Of a DNA stretch of 41,664 bases, positions 31,943-40,209 are shown piece by piece. Origin of the DNA: an uncultured Flavobacteriales bacterium (GTDB taxonomy: Bacteria; Bacteroidota; Bacteroidia; Flavobacteriales_E; Vicingaceae); NCBI GenBank assembly GCA_937901255.1, contig CALCHN010000022.1:1-41664 (forward strand), read 5' to 3'. How positions within the stretch are numbered: position 1 is the first letter of the stretch; the number at the start of each line of letters is the position of its first letter. The translations under genes were made by a program, and so were the position numbers. A model generated the notes under the pieces. The model made no database searches, was not told where the DNA came from, and saw nothing but the letters and a program-made list of their open reading frames with translations.

Positions 31943-32522
31943 AATATTTTTCTAAAATATTTTCAAAAACTTTTGTATAATAATATAAAATAATAAATAA
32001 GATAAAAAATATAACCCCCGTGAAAGTATAAATTTTTGAAAAAATTCGGACATTATAAATAAATTCAATAAAGTAAAGAATGAAATAACATATCGAAAAA
32101 ACCCAAATAATAATTTTATTTAAAAATTTTAATTTAGCAGCTATCATACTTTCTTTTAGCTTTTTAGTTGCATATATCAAATCTTTATTACTACCTCCTA
32201 AACTCAAATATTTCAATGCTAAAAAATAGCCTTTTTTATTTAAGTTCAATTCAATGCAACAATTTATTCCAACAAAAAAAATTAAATCAAGTTGTTTATC
32301 AACTTTTTTTAACTTTAGGTCTTTTAAACTTACCTCAATTAGTTTTAAAGCTTTTTCATATTGTTTTAAGCTGAAGTATGAAAAAACAATAAACCCAATT
32401 AATTGATAATCTTTTAATAACTCTACTTTATTTTTTTCAAAAACATCTATTACTAATTGATAATCCTTGAAGGAAAAGGCATTAATTACTTTTTCACTTA
32501 TAATATTATCTTCGTTTATCAT
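31935..32522 (-). CDS. TPR-like protein with two C-terminal membrane helices, unknown function
   Basis: A 195-residue protein without a recognised family. Residues 1-125 are helical with a TPR-like unit (YFSLKQYEKALKLIEVSL, then LNKKGYFLALKYLSLGG). Residues about 133-157 and 166-186 are hydrophobic and probably span the membrane, leaving the helical part in the cytosol. It is extremely rich in Lys, Leu, Ile, Phe and Tyr, reflecting very A/T-rich DNA. It starts 6 bp after the upstream gene and overlaps the lipoprotein gene by 8 bp. Confidence 0.7.
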   Translation of the reverse strand: MINEDNIISEKVINAFSFKDYQLVIDVFEKNKVELLKDYQLIGFIVFSYFSLKQYEKALKLIEVSLKDLKLKKVDKQLDLIFFVGINCCIELNLNKKGYFLALKYLSLGGSNKDLIYATKKLKESMIAAKLKFLNKIIIWVFSICYFILYFIEFIYNVRIFSKIYTFTGVIFFILFIILYYYTKVFENILEKYYE

Positions 32523-32528
32523 AATTGA

Positions 32529-32909
32529 TTAGGACTTTTTAACCATTTCTAACACCATATCATCACTTAAAAGATTGGTTTTATCATATATAATTATAGA
32601 CTTACCTCCAATGTGCTGCATTGAATCGATAAAAGCTCTTTTTTCTACGGAAGACAAACCTCCTTCAATTTTCTCCATTGGTTGAATTAATATATTAAAT
32701 GTTGAATTTGGTTTTCCATCAAATAATTCTTTTATAGTTTGCATTAAAAACTCTTCTCCTTGTTCATAGTCAGCAAATAACAATCTACTGCTTGAGAAAG
32801 GTTTAATAGCCTCTTTTTTTAATTCTTTTTTGCTTTCAACATCTCTTATAAACACAATATTTGTATATAATCTAATGTATAAAGTTTTTTTCTTTTTGAA
32901 ATTAAACAT
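32529..32909 (-). CDS. Small protein with weak MreB-like similarity
   Basis: A 126-residue protein, first in the cassette. Two stretches faintly recall the actin-like fold of MreB: a N-terminal strand pair (KKTLYIRLYTNIVFIRDVE) and a segment like the MreB VEKRAVxxAxxxAGA motif (LSSVEKRAFIDSMQHIGGKSIIIYD, about 85-110). The nucleotide-binding DLGT loop and the second half of MreB are absent, so ATP binding is unlikely. The similarity is by eye and could be chance. It may be a degenerate actin-like adaptor. An 112-bp REP-like palindromic region lies just upstream. Confidence 0.6.
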   Translation of the reverse strand: MFNFKKKKTLYIRLYTNIVFIRDVESKKELKKEAIKPFSSSRLLFADYEQGEEFLMQTIKELFDGKPNSTFNILIQPMEKIEGGLSSVEKRAFIDSMQHIGGKSIIIYDKTNLLSDDMVLEMVKKS

Positions 32910-32935
32910 ATAAATATTTTAATTTAACTTTATTT

Positions 32936-33047
32936 ATCAGTGTAAAGAAATCTGCGTAAATATGCGTAATCTGTGGCATAAAAAATAGTGCGTAGAGTTC
33001 TCTTGCCACAGATTACATATATTTTCACTGATTTGATTCGCAGATTT
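32936..33047. repeat. REP-like palindromic element
   Basis: GTAATCTGTGGCA (32966-32978) is the exact inverse of TGCCACAGATTAC (33004-33016). The flanking words ATCAGTG/CACTGAT (32936-32942 and 33026-33032) and AAATCTGCG/CGCAGATTT (32948-32956 and 33039-33047) are also inverse pairs. The ATCTGTG/CACAGAT motif resembles dispersed intergenic repeats I recall from Bacteroidota and other phyla. Confidence 0.75.
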
Positions 33048-33118
33048 TACATGTTTTATCTATTAAACTGCTTAATAAATAAGTAAAATACTTTTTTATA
33101 ACTATTTTAGTGTTAATA

Positions 33119-33913
33119 CTACTCATAAAACTTCTTAGAGGCATTCCAATACACATCCATTTCTTCAAGGGTCATATCGCTAAGGCTTTTACCCTCTTTT
33201 TTAGTTTCTTTTTCTAAGTATTGAAAACGATTGATGAATTTTTTATTGGTTTTTTCCAAGGCATCTTCGGGATTGATGTTCAAGAATCTTCCATAATTTA
33301 CAACTGCAAAAAGTAAATCGCCATATTCTGCTTCTATGCGTTCTTGGTTTTGAGCGTCCACTTCTTCTTTTAGCTCCTCCATTTCTTCTTTTACTTTTTC
33401 CCAAACTTGCTCTTTGTTATCCCAATCAAAACCTACACCTCTGGCTTTATCTTGTATTCTAATGCATTTTATTAATGCCGGCAATGATTTAGGGACTCCT
33501 TCCAACACAGAAGTTTTACCTTCTTTCAGTTTTAATTTCTCCCAATTGGCTTTTACTTCTTCTTCATCTTTTACAGTTATTACCTGTCCCGAATTCTCGG
33601 GATCGCCATAAATATGTGGGTGACGATGAATTAATTTTTCACAAACGCCATTTAACACATCTGCCATATCAAAATCATTGGTTTCTGAACCAATTTTAGC
33701 ATAAAAAACAAGGTGCAACATTAAATCGCCCAACTCTTTTTTAATTTCTTCCATATCGTTATCCAAAATGGCATCGGTAAGTTCATAGGTTTCTTCAATC
33801 GTTAGGTGGCGAAGACTTTGCATGGTTTGTTTTTTATCCCACGGACATTTTTCTCTCAGTTCATCCATAATGGTTAACAAACGTTCAAAGGCTTTTAATT
33901 TTTCTTGCATCAT
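33119..33913 (-). CDS. mazG: Nucleoside triphosphate pyrophosphohydrolase MazG
   Basis: Hydrolyses NTPs to NMP and pyrophosphate, and so cleans up aberrant nucleotides. The 264-residue protein has two MazG domains, the standard layout. Domain 1 has CPWDKKQTMQSLRHLTIEETYELTDAI and the metal motif EELGDLML-like KKELGDLMLHLVFYAKIG. Domain 2 has GFDWDNKEQVWEKVKEEMEELKEEVD and EAEYGDLLFAVVNYGRF. Two adjacent ATG codons (33913 and 33910) can start it. It diverges from the PagL-like gene, 48 bp apart. Confidence 0.95.
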   Translation of the reverse strand: MMQEKLKAFERLLTIMDELREKCPWDKKQTMQSLRHLTIEETYELTDAILDNDMEEIKKELGDLMLHLVFYAKIGSETNDFDMADVLNGVCEKLIHRHPHIYGDPENSGQVITVKDEEEVKANWEKLKLKEGKTSVLEGVPKSLPALIKCIRIQDKARGVGFDWDNKEQVWEKVKEEMEELKEEVDAQNQERIEAEYGDLLFAVVNYGRFLNINPEDALEKTNKKFINRFQYLEKETKKEGKSLSDMTLEEMDVYWNASKKFYE

Positions 33914-33961
33914 AAAAAATGGTATTTCGGTTTTATCTTCTATTTTTGTTTGGTGGTAAAA

Positions 33962-35047
33962 ATGATTTTCAAATATCGACTATTTTTATGTCTTTTCCTT
34001 AGTTGGCAAACATCATTTTCTCAACAAAGCGTTCCTGAATTTGGAATTGAAGAAACCGTTCATTATGGTTCTATCTTACCTCATCGCCCAATAGTAACTG
34101 AAATTATTGAAGGACATTCTTTTATTTATGAAGTTTCTTTTTATAAAAACACTACTGGGAATAAAGCTTGGCAGCAACTCTTTAATTACCCAAAAATTGG
34201 TATCTCGGCAATGTATCTAAATTTGGGGAATAAAGAAGAGTTGGGCAATTCCTTTGGCATTTTCCCTTATATTCAAATTCCATTGAGCAAGCGAAAAATT
34301 AGGTGGGAACTTCGTTTTGGCTACGGGTTCGGTTATGTAGAAAAACCTTTTGATCGTGCCGACAATTATAAAAATATAGCCATTGGCTCTAGGTTTAATG
34401 CACTCATAAATGTAAATTCTTTATGGAAAATTCAGGCTTCAAAGCATATTGCTTTTTCTGCAGGTATTTCTTTAGTTCATTTTTCTAATGGTTCTTATGT
34501 TCGTCCTAACTTAGGTTTTAACATTTTTTCATTGAATACGGGCGTTTCTTATAGTTTTGGTAAGGAGAAAGAAATTCAATCAGCTACCCTTCCTAACAAA
34601 GAAAAAACATGGGAACATTTTATAGTTGCCAATACTGGGCTAAAAGAAATTCCTCCTGTGGAAGGTCCTAAATACTACATCGCAAATATTGCTTATAATA
34701 TAGTAAAACCGATTAATAACAAAAACTCTTTTGGTTTTAGTGCCGATGTTTTTTACAACAAATCAATAGAAGCTTTAATTGAATATAATGACAATGTAGA
34801 AGCATCAAAAACTGACAACTTAAGAACTGGACTTGGAGTAATGTACGGAATAAACATAGGAGACATAATGCTTTCATTACACATGGGTGGATATATTTTA
34901 CCTAACTATAAAGAGGATGGTTATTTTTATCACAGAATAAACTCTAGGTATAAAATAAACGATAAGTTATTTTTTAATTTAGGTTTGAAAAGTCATTGGG
35001 CGGTAGCTGACTTTATTGAAGCAGGTATAGGATTTAAAATTAAATAA
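33962..35047 (+). CDS. Acyloxyacyl hydrolase / lipid A 3-O-deacylase (PagL-like)
   Basis: Outer-membrane beta-barrel expected to remove an acyl chain from lipid A. I start it at the ATG at 33962 (361 residues), where MIFKYRLFLCLFLSWQTSFSQ makes a proper signal peptide; the frame also extends to 33905 but would overlap mazG and bury the signal. The PagL catalytic His-Ser pair is in LVHFSNGSY (H173). Alternating aromatic/glycine strands follow, and the protein ends AGIGFKIK with a terminal hydrophobic strand. A TATTTTTG -7 box lies at 33941-33948. The next gene starts on the base after its stop. Confidence 0.85.
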   Translation: MIFKYRLFLCLFLSWQTSFSQQSVPEFGIEETVHYGSILPHRPIVTEIIEGHSFIYEVSFYKNTTGNKAWQQLFNYPKIGISAMYLNLGNKEELGNSFGIFPYIQIPLSKRKIRWELRFGYGFGYVEKPFDRADNYKNIAIGSRFNALINVNSLWKIQASKHIAFSAGISLVHFSNGSYVRPNLGFNIFSLNTGVSYSFGKEKEIQSATLPNKEKTWEHFIVANTGLKEIPPVEGPKYYIANIAYNIVKPINNKNSFGFSADVFYNKSIEALIEYNDNVEASKTDNLRTGLGVMYGINIGDIMLSLHMGGYILPNYKEDGYFYHRINSRYKINDKLFFNLGLKSHWAVADFIEAGIGFKIK

Positions 35048-35788
35048 ATGCAAGTTATTTTAAAATATAGAATTTTCTTTTTCGCAACTATTGTTATGCT
35101 GAATGCTTGTGTAAAAGAAAGTGCTTGTATTAAATCTACCGGAAAACAAGTTGTAGAGACAAGGATAATCGGAAATGATATTACCCATATTGTTTTAAAA
35201 GATAAATTGAATTTGGTACTTCGTCAGGATAGTATAGCATCACTTACTATTGAAGGTGGAGAAAACTTATTAAAATATGTTAGAGCCAGACAAAAAGGAA
35301 CGGAATTAGAATTGAAAAACGATAACAAGTGTAATTTTTTAAGAAGCTACAAAGAAGAAATTACAGTTTACTTATCCTTACCTAATATAAAGTACATCAA
35401 TTATACAGGCTTTGGAAATGTTAGTAGTTTGGGAGAGTTAAAATTAGATGAATTTACATTTGAAACACGCAACGGAACAGGAAGCATTAACCTAACGGTA
35501 GATGCTCAAAAAATTAATATTCTTCAACATACTGGTCCGGCAGATTTCACTTTAAATGGAAAAGCTAAGTTTAGTTATTTATTTTCGGGAGGTTCGGGTT
35601 GGTTAACTTGCAAAAATTTAATTAGTGAGAATACTCATGTAAACCATGATGGAACAGGAGGTGTAATTCTGACATCAACTAATAGTTTACTTGTAGAGTT
35701 AACTTCATTAGGAAATATTGAATATTACGGTAATCCGAGTGTTACTGTTAGTCAACATAGTGGAAGAGGAAAATTGATTAAACGATAG
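35048..35788 (+). CDS. GIN-domain (DUF2807) lipoprotein
   Basis: Putative head-GIN-domain protein of 246 residues with lipobox MLNAC (lipid-acceptor C21). The rest is a right-handed beta-helix type repeat with the family patterns LVLRQDSIASLTIEGGENLLKYVRARQKGTELELKN and ISENTHVNHDGTGGV. Members are common on Bacteroidota surfaces, with unclear roles. Its ATG immediately follows the TAA of the PagL-like gene, so the two are one operon; a role beside lipid A change in the outer membrane is an inference. Confidence 0.85.
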   Translation: MQVILKYRIFFFATIVMLNACVKESACIKSTGKQVVETRIIGNDITHIVLKDKLNLVLRQDSIASLTIEGGENLLKYVRARQKGTELELKNDNKCNFLRSYKEEITVYLSLPNIKYINYTGFGNVSSLGELKLDEFTFETRNGTGSINLTVDAQKINILQHTGPADFTLNGKAKFSYLFSGGSGWLTCKNLISENTHVNHDGTGGVILTSTNSLLVELTSLGNIEYYGNPSVTVSQHSGRGKLIKR

Positions 35789-35851
35789 AAATAAAAAAAG
35801 TAATTTTATCAAAGTCATCTATTAGGATAAACAAAAAACAGAAAATAACGT

Positions 35852-35859
35852 TAAATTTG
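35852..35859 (+). promoter_or_regulatory. -7 box of the toxin-antitoxin pair
   Basis: TAAATTTG fits TAnnTTTG and lies 22 bp before the antitoxin ATG. No TTG lies at the right distance upstream, so this is a partial call. Confidence 0.4.
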
Positions 35860-35881
35860 CATAACACCTAAACGAAATAAG

Positions 35882-36097
35882 ATGAGTATAGAAACAAAAA
35901 AACTTGGATTAATAGAAAGATTAATGCAGATAAACGAAGAAGAAATATTACAGCAGTATGAAAATCTATTGAAGGAAGCTCACTTACAATATCGTGCAGA
36001 AAAATCAATAAAAGCGATAGAAGAAGGACAAACAATTACATTAAGCACATTTCAGGCAAACAATAAAAAATGGCTGAGCAACAAATCTTCGAAATAG
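35882..36097 (+). CDS. Antitoxin of a RelE/ParE-type pair
   Basis: A 71-residue, mostly helical protein with an Ile/Glu/Lys-rich N-terminal half (LGLIERLMQINEEEILQQYENLLKEA) and a basic, Ser/Asn-rich end. I see no helix-turn-helix or ribbon-helix-helix signature, but size, position and its 28-bp overlap with the toxin gene fit antitoxins of the Bacteroidota RelE-type systems. Confidence 0.7.
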   Translation: MSIETKKLGLIERLMQINEEEILQQYENLLKEAHLQYRAEKSIKAIEEGQTITLSTFQANNKKWLSNKSSK

Positions 36098-36417
36098 AAA
36101 TAACCTATCCTGCAGAAAAAAGGTATCAAGAAGAAATATTAGCTTACTTAGTTAAGAATTTCAGCTTAGAAAGAGCCTTAGAAATAAATGATAATATTAT
36201 TGCATCAGTAGCAAGTATTTCAACAATGCCAAAAAGAGGACGCTTAGAGCCAGTATTAAAAAAATATCCGCAACAATTTAGATTTATACTACATAAGGAA
36301 ACAAGAAATTTTGAAATAAAAATAATTTATTACGTCAATCAATCCATTAGAAAAATATATGTAACAGACTTTTTTCCAGTATTAATGTATCCTGAAAAAT
36401 TAAAGAAACGTAGTTAA
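36070..36417 (+). CDS. RelE/ParE-family toxin
   Basis: A 115-residue protein of the RelE/ParE fold, acting either as a ribosome-dependent mRNA endonuclease or as a gyrase inhibitor; the sequence does not settle which. Family features: YPAEKRYQEEILAYLVKNFSLERALEINDNII (two N-terminal helices), then MPKRGRLEPVLKKYPQQFRFILHKETRNFEIKIIYYVN and IRKIYVTDFFPVLMYPEKL (core strands). Overlapping start inside the antitoxin gene implies coupled synthesis. Confidence 0.85.
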   Translation: MAEQQIFEIEITYPAEKRYQEEILAYLVKNFSLERALEINDNIIASVASISTMPKRGRLEPVLKKYPQQFRFILHKETRNFEIKIIYYVNQSIRKIYVTDFFPVLMYPEKLKKRS

Positions 36418-36449
36418 TTCTGTGAGAAGAAAGCTAATTAAGTAACAAA

Positions 36450-37016
36450 CTACTCCCCTAAAAGAGCCTTTTTCAAATTTTTATCAGCAGGTGTATCAGC
36501 AAGCCAAATACCGAATAGTGCTTTTTTAAACTCAAGACCTTCAATTTTTGCCATAAGCTTGCCATTTTTAACCACTAAGGTTGCTTTATTTGGTACATAA
36601 AAAATATCAAACACATCGCCTTTTTTTATCTCATCTTTAAAAGCTCCAATAAATTGATCTATTTCTTTTTGGATGGGAGCAGTTTTTCCATTGGTAGCGT
36701 TTTTAAAACCTTCATTAACGGCACTTATCATTTTATCACTTGTAATTAATGAAGAAACAATTTCCAATTTAATAGCAATATGTTCATTCGCTTCAATAAT
36801 TTGTTTAGCATCGGTAGATTTGGTTTTTAAGTACAACCCTGCCACATACATATCCATAAAAAGCTTTACCCTAGCTCCTGCACCATTAAGTTCTAATTCT
36901 GTTTCGCCAACTTTTACTTTTTTTGGCATGGTAACATCGCCAATAGTTTTTTGAGCTTGAGCGATAGTAGTAGTTAAAACTAGTAAAACAAGTAATAATA
37001 ATTTTGAATTCTGCAT
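36450..37016 (-). CDS. Chalcone-isomerase-like periplasmic protein
   Basis: A 188-residue protein with a signal peptide (1-21, ending in AQAQK) and the chalcone-isomerase-like fold as seen in bacterial members (LNGAGARVKLFMDMYVAGLYL, then the long helix region and GLEFKKALFGIWLADTPADKNLKKALLG at the end). Bacterial members lack proven isomerase activity and may bind lipids or fatty acids. It lies 10 bp downstream of the yihY-like gene, so probably co-transcribed. Confidence 0.85.
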   Translation of the reverse strand: MQNSKLLLLVLLVLTTTIAQAQKTIGDVTMPKKVKVGETELELNGAGARVKLFMDMYVAGLYLKTKSTDAKQIIEANEHIAIKLEIVSSLITSDKMISAVNEGFKNATNGKTAPIQKEIDQFIGAFKDEIKKGDVFDIFYVPNKATLVVKNGKLMAKIEGLEFKKALFGIWLADTPADKNLKKALLGE

Positions 37017-37026
37017 AGCTTTTAAT

Positions 37027-38037
37027 TTAAGTTGGTAAATCTCCTTCTTCAGGTTTATTTTTATCTCTAATCTCTAAGTTAATGTCTTCTAAATCTTCAT
37101 TATTGGTTATTTTTTTATCTGCTTTAGCATGAGCAATACTTGCATTTAGCTCATAACCAATTAACAAAACTAAGGAATTAAAATAAATCCACAATAAAAC
37201 TACAATTAATGTACCTATAGATCCGTACACTTTATTATAATTTGCAAAGTTGTTTACATAAAATCCAAAACCTGCAGAAATCAGTATTGCTAAACCTGTA
37301 GCTAATGTAGAACCTGCCGACATAAACCTAAATTTCCCACCTTTTAAATTACCAAAATAATAAATAGAAGATATGCCTGTGAAGAACAAAATAAATAAAG
37401 TAAGCATTTTAATTACCGCAAGGGAGCCCAAAGAAATATCAGCAGGAAGCCATTCTTGAGTAATTAGATAAGTAATGATTACTTTGTAGAAAACCATTAA
37501 AAAAATAGCCAAAACCATTAATACTGTTAGTATGCCCAATATTAAAAATGAGGTTAGTCGTTGCCTAATAAAGCCTATATTTTTCTGTAGTGAGTGATAA
37601 GAATGATTAAACTCCTCAATCATGGAATTAACTCCATCGCTTGCAAAATAAAGTGCAAAAACAAATCCTAAAGACAATAAGGTATCATGTCTTTTATGAA
37701 CTAAATCATCCATTGTAGTTTTGGTCATTTCAAAAGCATCATCTGGTAGTAATCCTTCTAAAAGTGTAAGTAAATTATTGTAAAAATCATCAATAGGAAT
37801 ATAAGGCAACAGCGAAAGTAAAAATATTAATGCTGGAAAAATCGCTAAGAAAAAACGAAATGCCAATGCTGCAGCTCTTGTGGTTAATGAGCTTTCTTGT
37901 AGTCCTTTTAGCAAAAAAGTTAACACTTCAAACAATGGAATACCATCAAAACCTGGCAATACTATTTTTTTCGACCAAGCAATAGCTTGCTTTACTATTT
38001 TTAATTCGAGTATTTTTTTTACAATTTTTGTTGCCAT
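37027..38037 (-). CDS. YihY/BrkB-family inner-membrane protein
   Basis: A 336-residue inner-membrane protein with about six membrane helices between residues 60 and 300. Family features: TTRAAALAFRFFLAIFPALIFLLSLLPYIP, the ASDGVNSMIEEFNHSYH segment, and late helices with VYGSIGTLIVVLLWIYFNSLVLLIGYELNA. The hydrophilic C-terminus (about 305-336) is charged. It is often called virulence factor BrkB or RNase BN by old error; transport or membrane function is unknown. A terminator of rpsU lies just upstream. Confidence 0.9.
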   Translation of the reverse strand: MATKIVKKILELKIVKQAIAWSKKIVLPGFDGIPLFEVLTFLLKGLQESSLTTRAAALAFRFFLAIFPALIFLLSLLPYIPIDDFYNNLLTLLEGLLPDDAFEMTKTTMDDLVHKRHDTLLSLGFVFALYFASDGVNSMIEEFNHSYHSLQKNIGFIRQRLTSFLILGILTVLMVLAIFLMVFYKVIITYLITQEWLPADISLGSLAVIKMLTLFILFFTGISSIYYFGNLKGGKFRFMSAGSTLATGLAILISAGFGFYVNNFANYNKVYGSIGTLIVVLLWIYFNSLVLLIGYELNASIAHAKADKKITNNEDLEDINLEIRDKNKPEEGDLPT

Positions 38038-38047
38038 ACTAGGTAAA

Positions 38048-38085
38048 ATAAAAAAAGCCTATGTTTTTTCAAACGTAGGCTGTAA
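38048..38085 (-). terminator. Terminator of rpsU
   Basis: AGCCTATGTTT and AAACGTAGGCT form an 11-bp stem with one G-T pair and a 4-base loop. On the minus strand a run of seven T follows. It lies 34 bp past the rpsU stop. Confidence 0.88.
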
Positions 38086-38119
38086 AAATATTTCTTAAAA
38101 AAGGAAAGAACAAATTTAT

Positions 38120-38311
38120 TTATTCTTCAGCTTTTCTTAATTTCTCAACATAGATAGCTTTAATTTTTTCTGCTCTATTGATAACAGAAGGCTTATCATA
38201 CTGCTTTCTATTTCTCAACTCTTTGATAGTACCAGTTCTTTCGTACTTCTTTTTGTACTTCTTTAAAGCTCTCTCGATGTTTTCACCATCTTTAATCGGT
38301 ATAATTATCAT
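38120..38311 (-). CDS. rpsU: 30S ribosomal protein bS21
   Basis: Small basic ribosomal protein of 63 residues near the mRNA/anti-SD channel. It begins MIIIPIKDGENIERALKKYKKKYERTG and has the Arg/Lys-rich tail, the family pattern in Bacteroidota. AGGA abuts the ATG directly, which is too close for a regular Shine-Dalgarno sequence. It is a single-gene unit with its own promoter (38346-38375) and terminator (38048-38085). Confidence 0.96.
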   Translation of the reverse strand: MIIIPIKDGENIERALKKYKKKYERTGTIKELRNRKQYDKPSVINRAEKIKAIYVEKLRKAEE

Positions 38312-38345
38312 TCCTATTGTGTTTTTAAAATTATTAAAAGGGCTG

Positions 38346-38375
38346 CAAATTTAAAGATAAAATTATAATCTGCAA
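38346..38375 (-). promoter_or_regulatory. Promoter of rpsU
   Basis: TTG (complement of 38373-38375) and TAAATTTG (complement of 38346-38353), spaced by 19 bp, fully match the Bacteroidota consensus. The box is 35 bp upstream of the ATG. Confidence 0.75.
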
Positions 38376-38380
38376 GTTTT

Positions 38381-39520
38381 TTATTTTAATATTTCTCTTG
38401 ATATAACTAATTTTTGAATTTCTGATGTTCCTTCGCCAATAGTACATAGTTTAGAGTCTCTGTAAAACTTCTCTGCAGGAAAATCTTTGGTATAACCATA
38501 ACCTCCAAAAATTTGAACTGCATCTGTAGAAACTCTAACTGCAACTTCTGAAGAATAATATTTTGCCATTGCAGAAACTTTAGTAACAGGCAAACCTTTG
38601 TCTTTAAGGTCTGCAGCTTCGTAAATCAACAATTCTGCAGCTTCAATTTCTGTTGCCATATCGGCTAATTTAAAAGCAATTGCCTGAAAGTTAGAAATTG
38701 GCTGATTAAACTGTTCTCTCTCTTTGGAATAAGTTAAAGCAGCTTCGTAAGCTCCTTTGGCAATTCCTAATCCTAACGATGCAATAGAAATTCTTCCACC
38801 ATCTAAAATCTTCATTGCCTGAATAAAACCTTCACCAACATTTCCCAACACGTTATCTTTATGCACTCTACAATCTGCAAATATTAATTCAGCAGTTTCA
38901 GAAGCTCTCATTCCTAATTTATTTTCTTTTTTTCCTGATGAAAAACCTGGTGTTCCTTTTTCAATAACAAAAGCAGTCATTCCTCTAGAATCTCCTTTTT
39001 CACCAGTTCTCGCAATTACTACCGCAATATCTCCTGAAATAGCATGAGTAATAAAGTTTTTAGCTCCATTCAACACCCAATAATCGCCATCTTGTTTGGC
39101 TGTAGTATTCATCCCACCAGCATCAGAACCAGTATTGTGTTCTGTTAATCCCCAAGCTCCAATCCATTCGGCAGTTGTTAATTTAGGTAACCATCTTTTT
39201 CTTTGCTCCTCATTGGCAAACATATAAATATGGTTAGTGCAAAGTGAATTATGAGCAGCAACTGAAAGCCCGATAGAACCGCAAACTTTTGCAATTTCAG
39301 AAACTACTACTACATACTCGTTGTAAGTCATTTCCGAACCACCATATTCTTGAGGAATTACAGCTCCCATTAAGCCTAGTTCTCCTAGTTTTTTAAATAC
39401 TTCCACAGGAAATTCTTGTGTTTCATCCCATTCCATCATTTTCGGACGAATTTCTTTTTCTGCAAAATCTCTAATCATATCAGCTATCATTCGCTGATTT
39501 TCTGTATATTCAAAATTCAT
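38381..39520 (-). CDS. Acyl-CoA dehydrogenase
   Basis: FAD-dependent enzyme of 379 residues that makes a double bond between C2 and C3 of acyl-CoAs. Family motifs: GLMGAVIPQEYGG near the N-terminus, WGLTEHNTGSDAGGM with the FAD-contact loop (about 133-145), QAIAFKLADMATEIEAAELL, and QIFGGYGYTKDFPAEKFYRD. The catalytic glutamate is E363 in IGEGTSEIQ. Length and E-position fit the short-chain acyl-CoA dehydrogenases; the exact chain length is open. It starts 30 bp after apt, so likely co-transcribed. Confidence 0.93.
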   Translation of the reverse strand: MNFEYTENQRMIADMIRDFAEKEIRPKMMEWDETQEFPVEVFKKLGELGLMGAVIPQEYGGSEMTYNEYVVVVSEIAKVCGSIGLSVAAHNSLCTNHIYMFANEEQRKRWLPKLTTAEWIGAWGLTEHNTGSDAGGMNTTAKQDGDYWVLNGAKNFITHAISGDIAVVIARTGEKGDSRGMTAFVIEKGTPGFSSGKKENKLGMRASETAELIFADCRVHKDNVLGNVGEGFIQAMKILDGGRISIASLGLGIAKGAYEAALTYSKEREQFNQPISNFQAIAFKLADMATEIEAAELLIYEAADLKDKGLPVTKVSAMAKYYSSEVAVRVSTDAVQIFGGYGYTKDFPAEKFYRDSKLCTIGEGTSEIQKLVISREILK

Positions 39521-39550
39521 ATTGTAATAAATTAAGTTACCACCTTAATT

Positions 39551-40078
39551 CTAAAATGAAATTAAGTTGATAATGTTGTTTGTATATTTTTTTAATTTTT
39601 CACTTCCTTTTAGAAATTCCAATTCAACTACAAAAGAGAAACCAGATACGTTGGCATGTTGCATTTGTATTAGTTCTGCAGCCGCTGCTGCTGTTCCTCC
39701 TGTTGCCAATAAATCATCATGAATCAACACATTCCAATCTTTTTGAACTACATCGCAATGCATTTCCATTGCTGCAGTACCATACTCTAAATCGTATTCA
39801 TAAGAAACCGTTTTGTAAGGTAATTTACCTTTTTTTCTGATAGGAATAAATGGAATATTTAACTTGTTCGCCAATAAAATCCCAAAGAAAAAACCTCTAC
39901 TTTCAATACCAACTATGGCATTCAAGTTCATTTTTTCAGTTTGTTTCGCTAATTCATCTACAATTTCGGAACAAAGTTGTTGGTCTAAAAATATAGGAGT
40001 AATGTCTTTAAATAGGATTCCTGGCTTAGGAAAATCAGGTACTTCTCTTATGGCTTTATCAAGTTTTTCGCGAATCAT
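39551..40078 (-). CDS. apt: Adenine phosphoribosyltransferase
   Basis: Purine salvage enzyme making AMP from adenine and PRPP. The 175-residue protein has the usual size and motifs: the N-terminal DFPKPGILFKDITPIF, GIESRGFFFG (about 58-67), RKKGKLPYKTVSYEYDLEYG, and the PRPP-binding VLIHDDLLATGGTAAAAAEL (about 117-136). It lies downstream of smpB, with a 131-bp gap in which I see no clear signal. Confidence 0.96.
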   Translation of the reverse strand: MIREKLDKAIREVPDFPKPGILFKDITPIFLDQQLCSEIVDELAKQTEKMNLNAIVGIESRGFFFGILLANKLNIPFIPIRKKGKLPYKTVSYEYDLEYGTAAMEMHCDVVQKDWNVLIHDDLLATGGTAAAAAELIQMQHANVSGFSFVVELEFLKGSEKLKKYTNNIINLISF

Positions 40079-40209
40079 TTTCGATTTTTTATCAGCTTAC
40101 AATTTTAAGCACTTATTGTTTGGTAGGCAAGTGTCTTTCAAATTATTTTTCGCTGTAAAGCAATAGATTAAAAATGAACTGCTTAATTTTTAGAAATGAA
40201 ATTTAATTC

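Noticed and set aside
38312..38345. Shine-Dalgarno-based autoregulation of rpsU, as described for some Flavobacteriia
   Set aside because: The leader has only AGGA directly touching the ATG, without the usual spacing, so no strong Shine-Dalgarno sequence can be claimed here.
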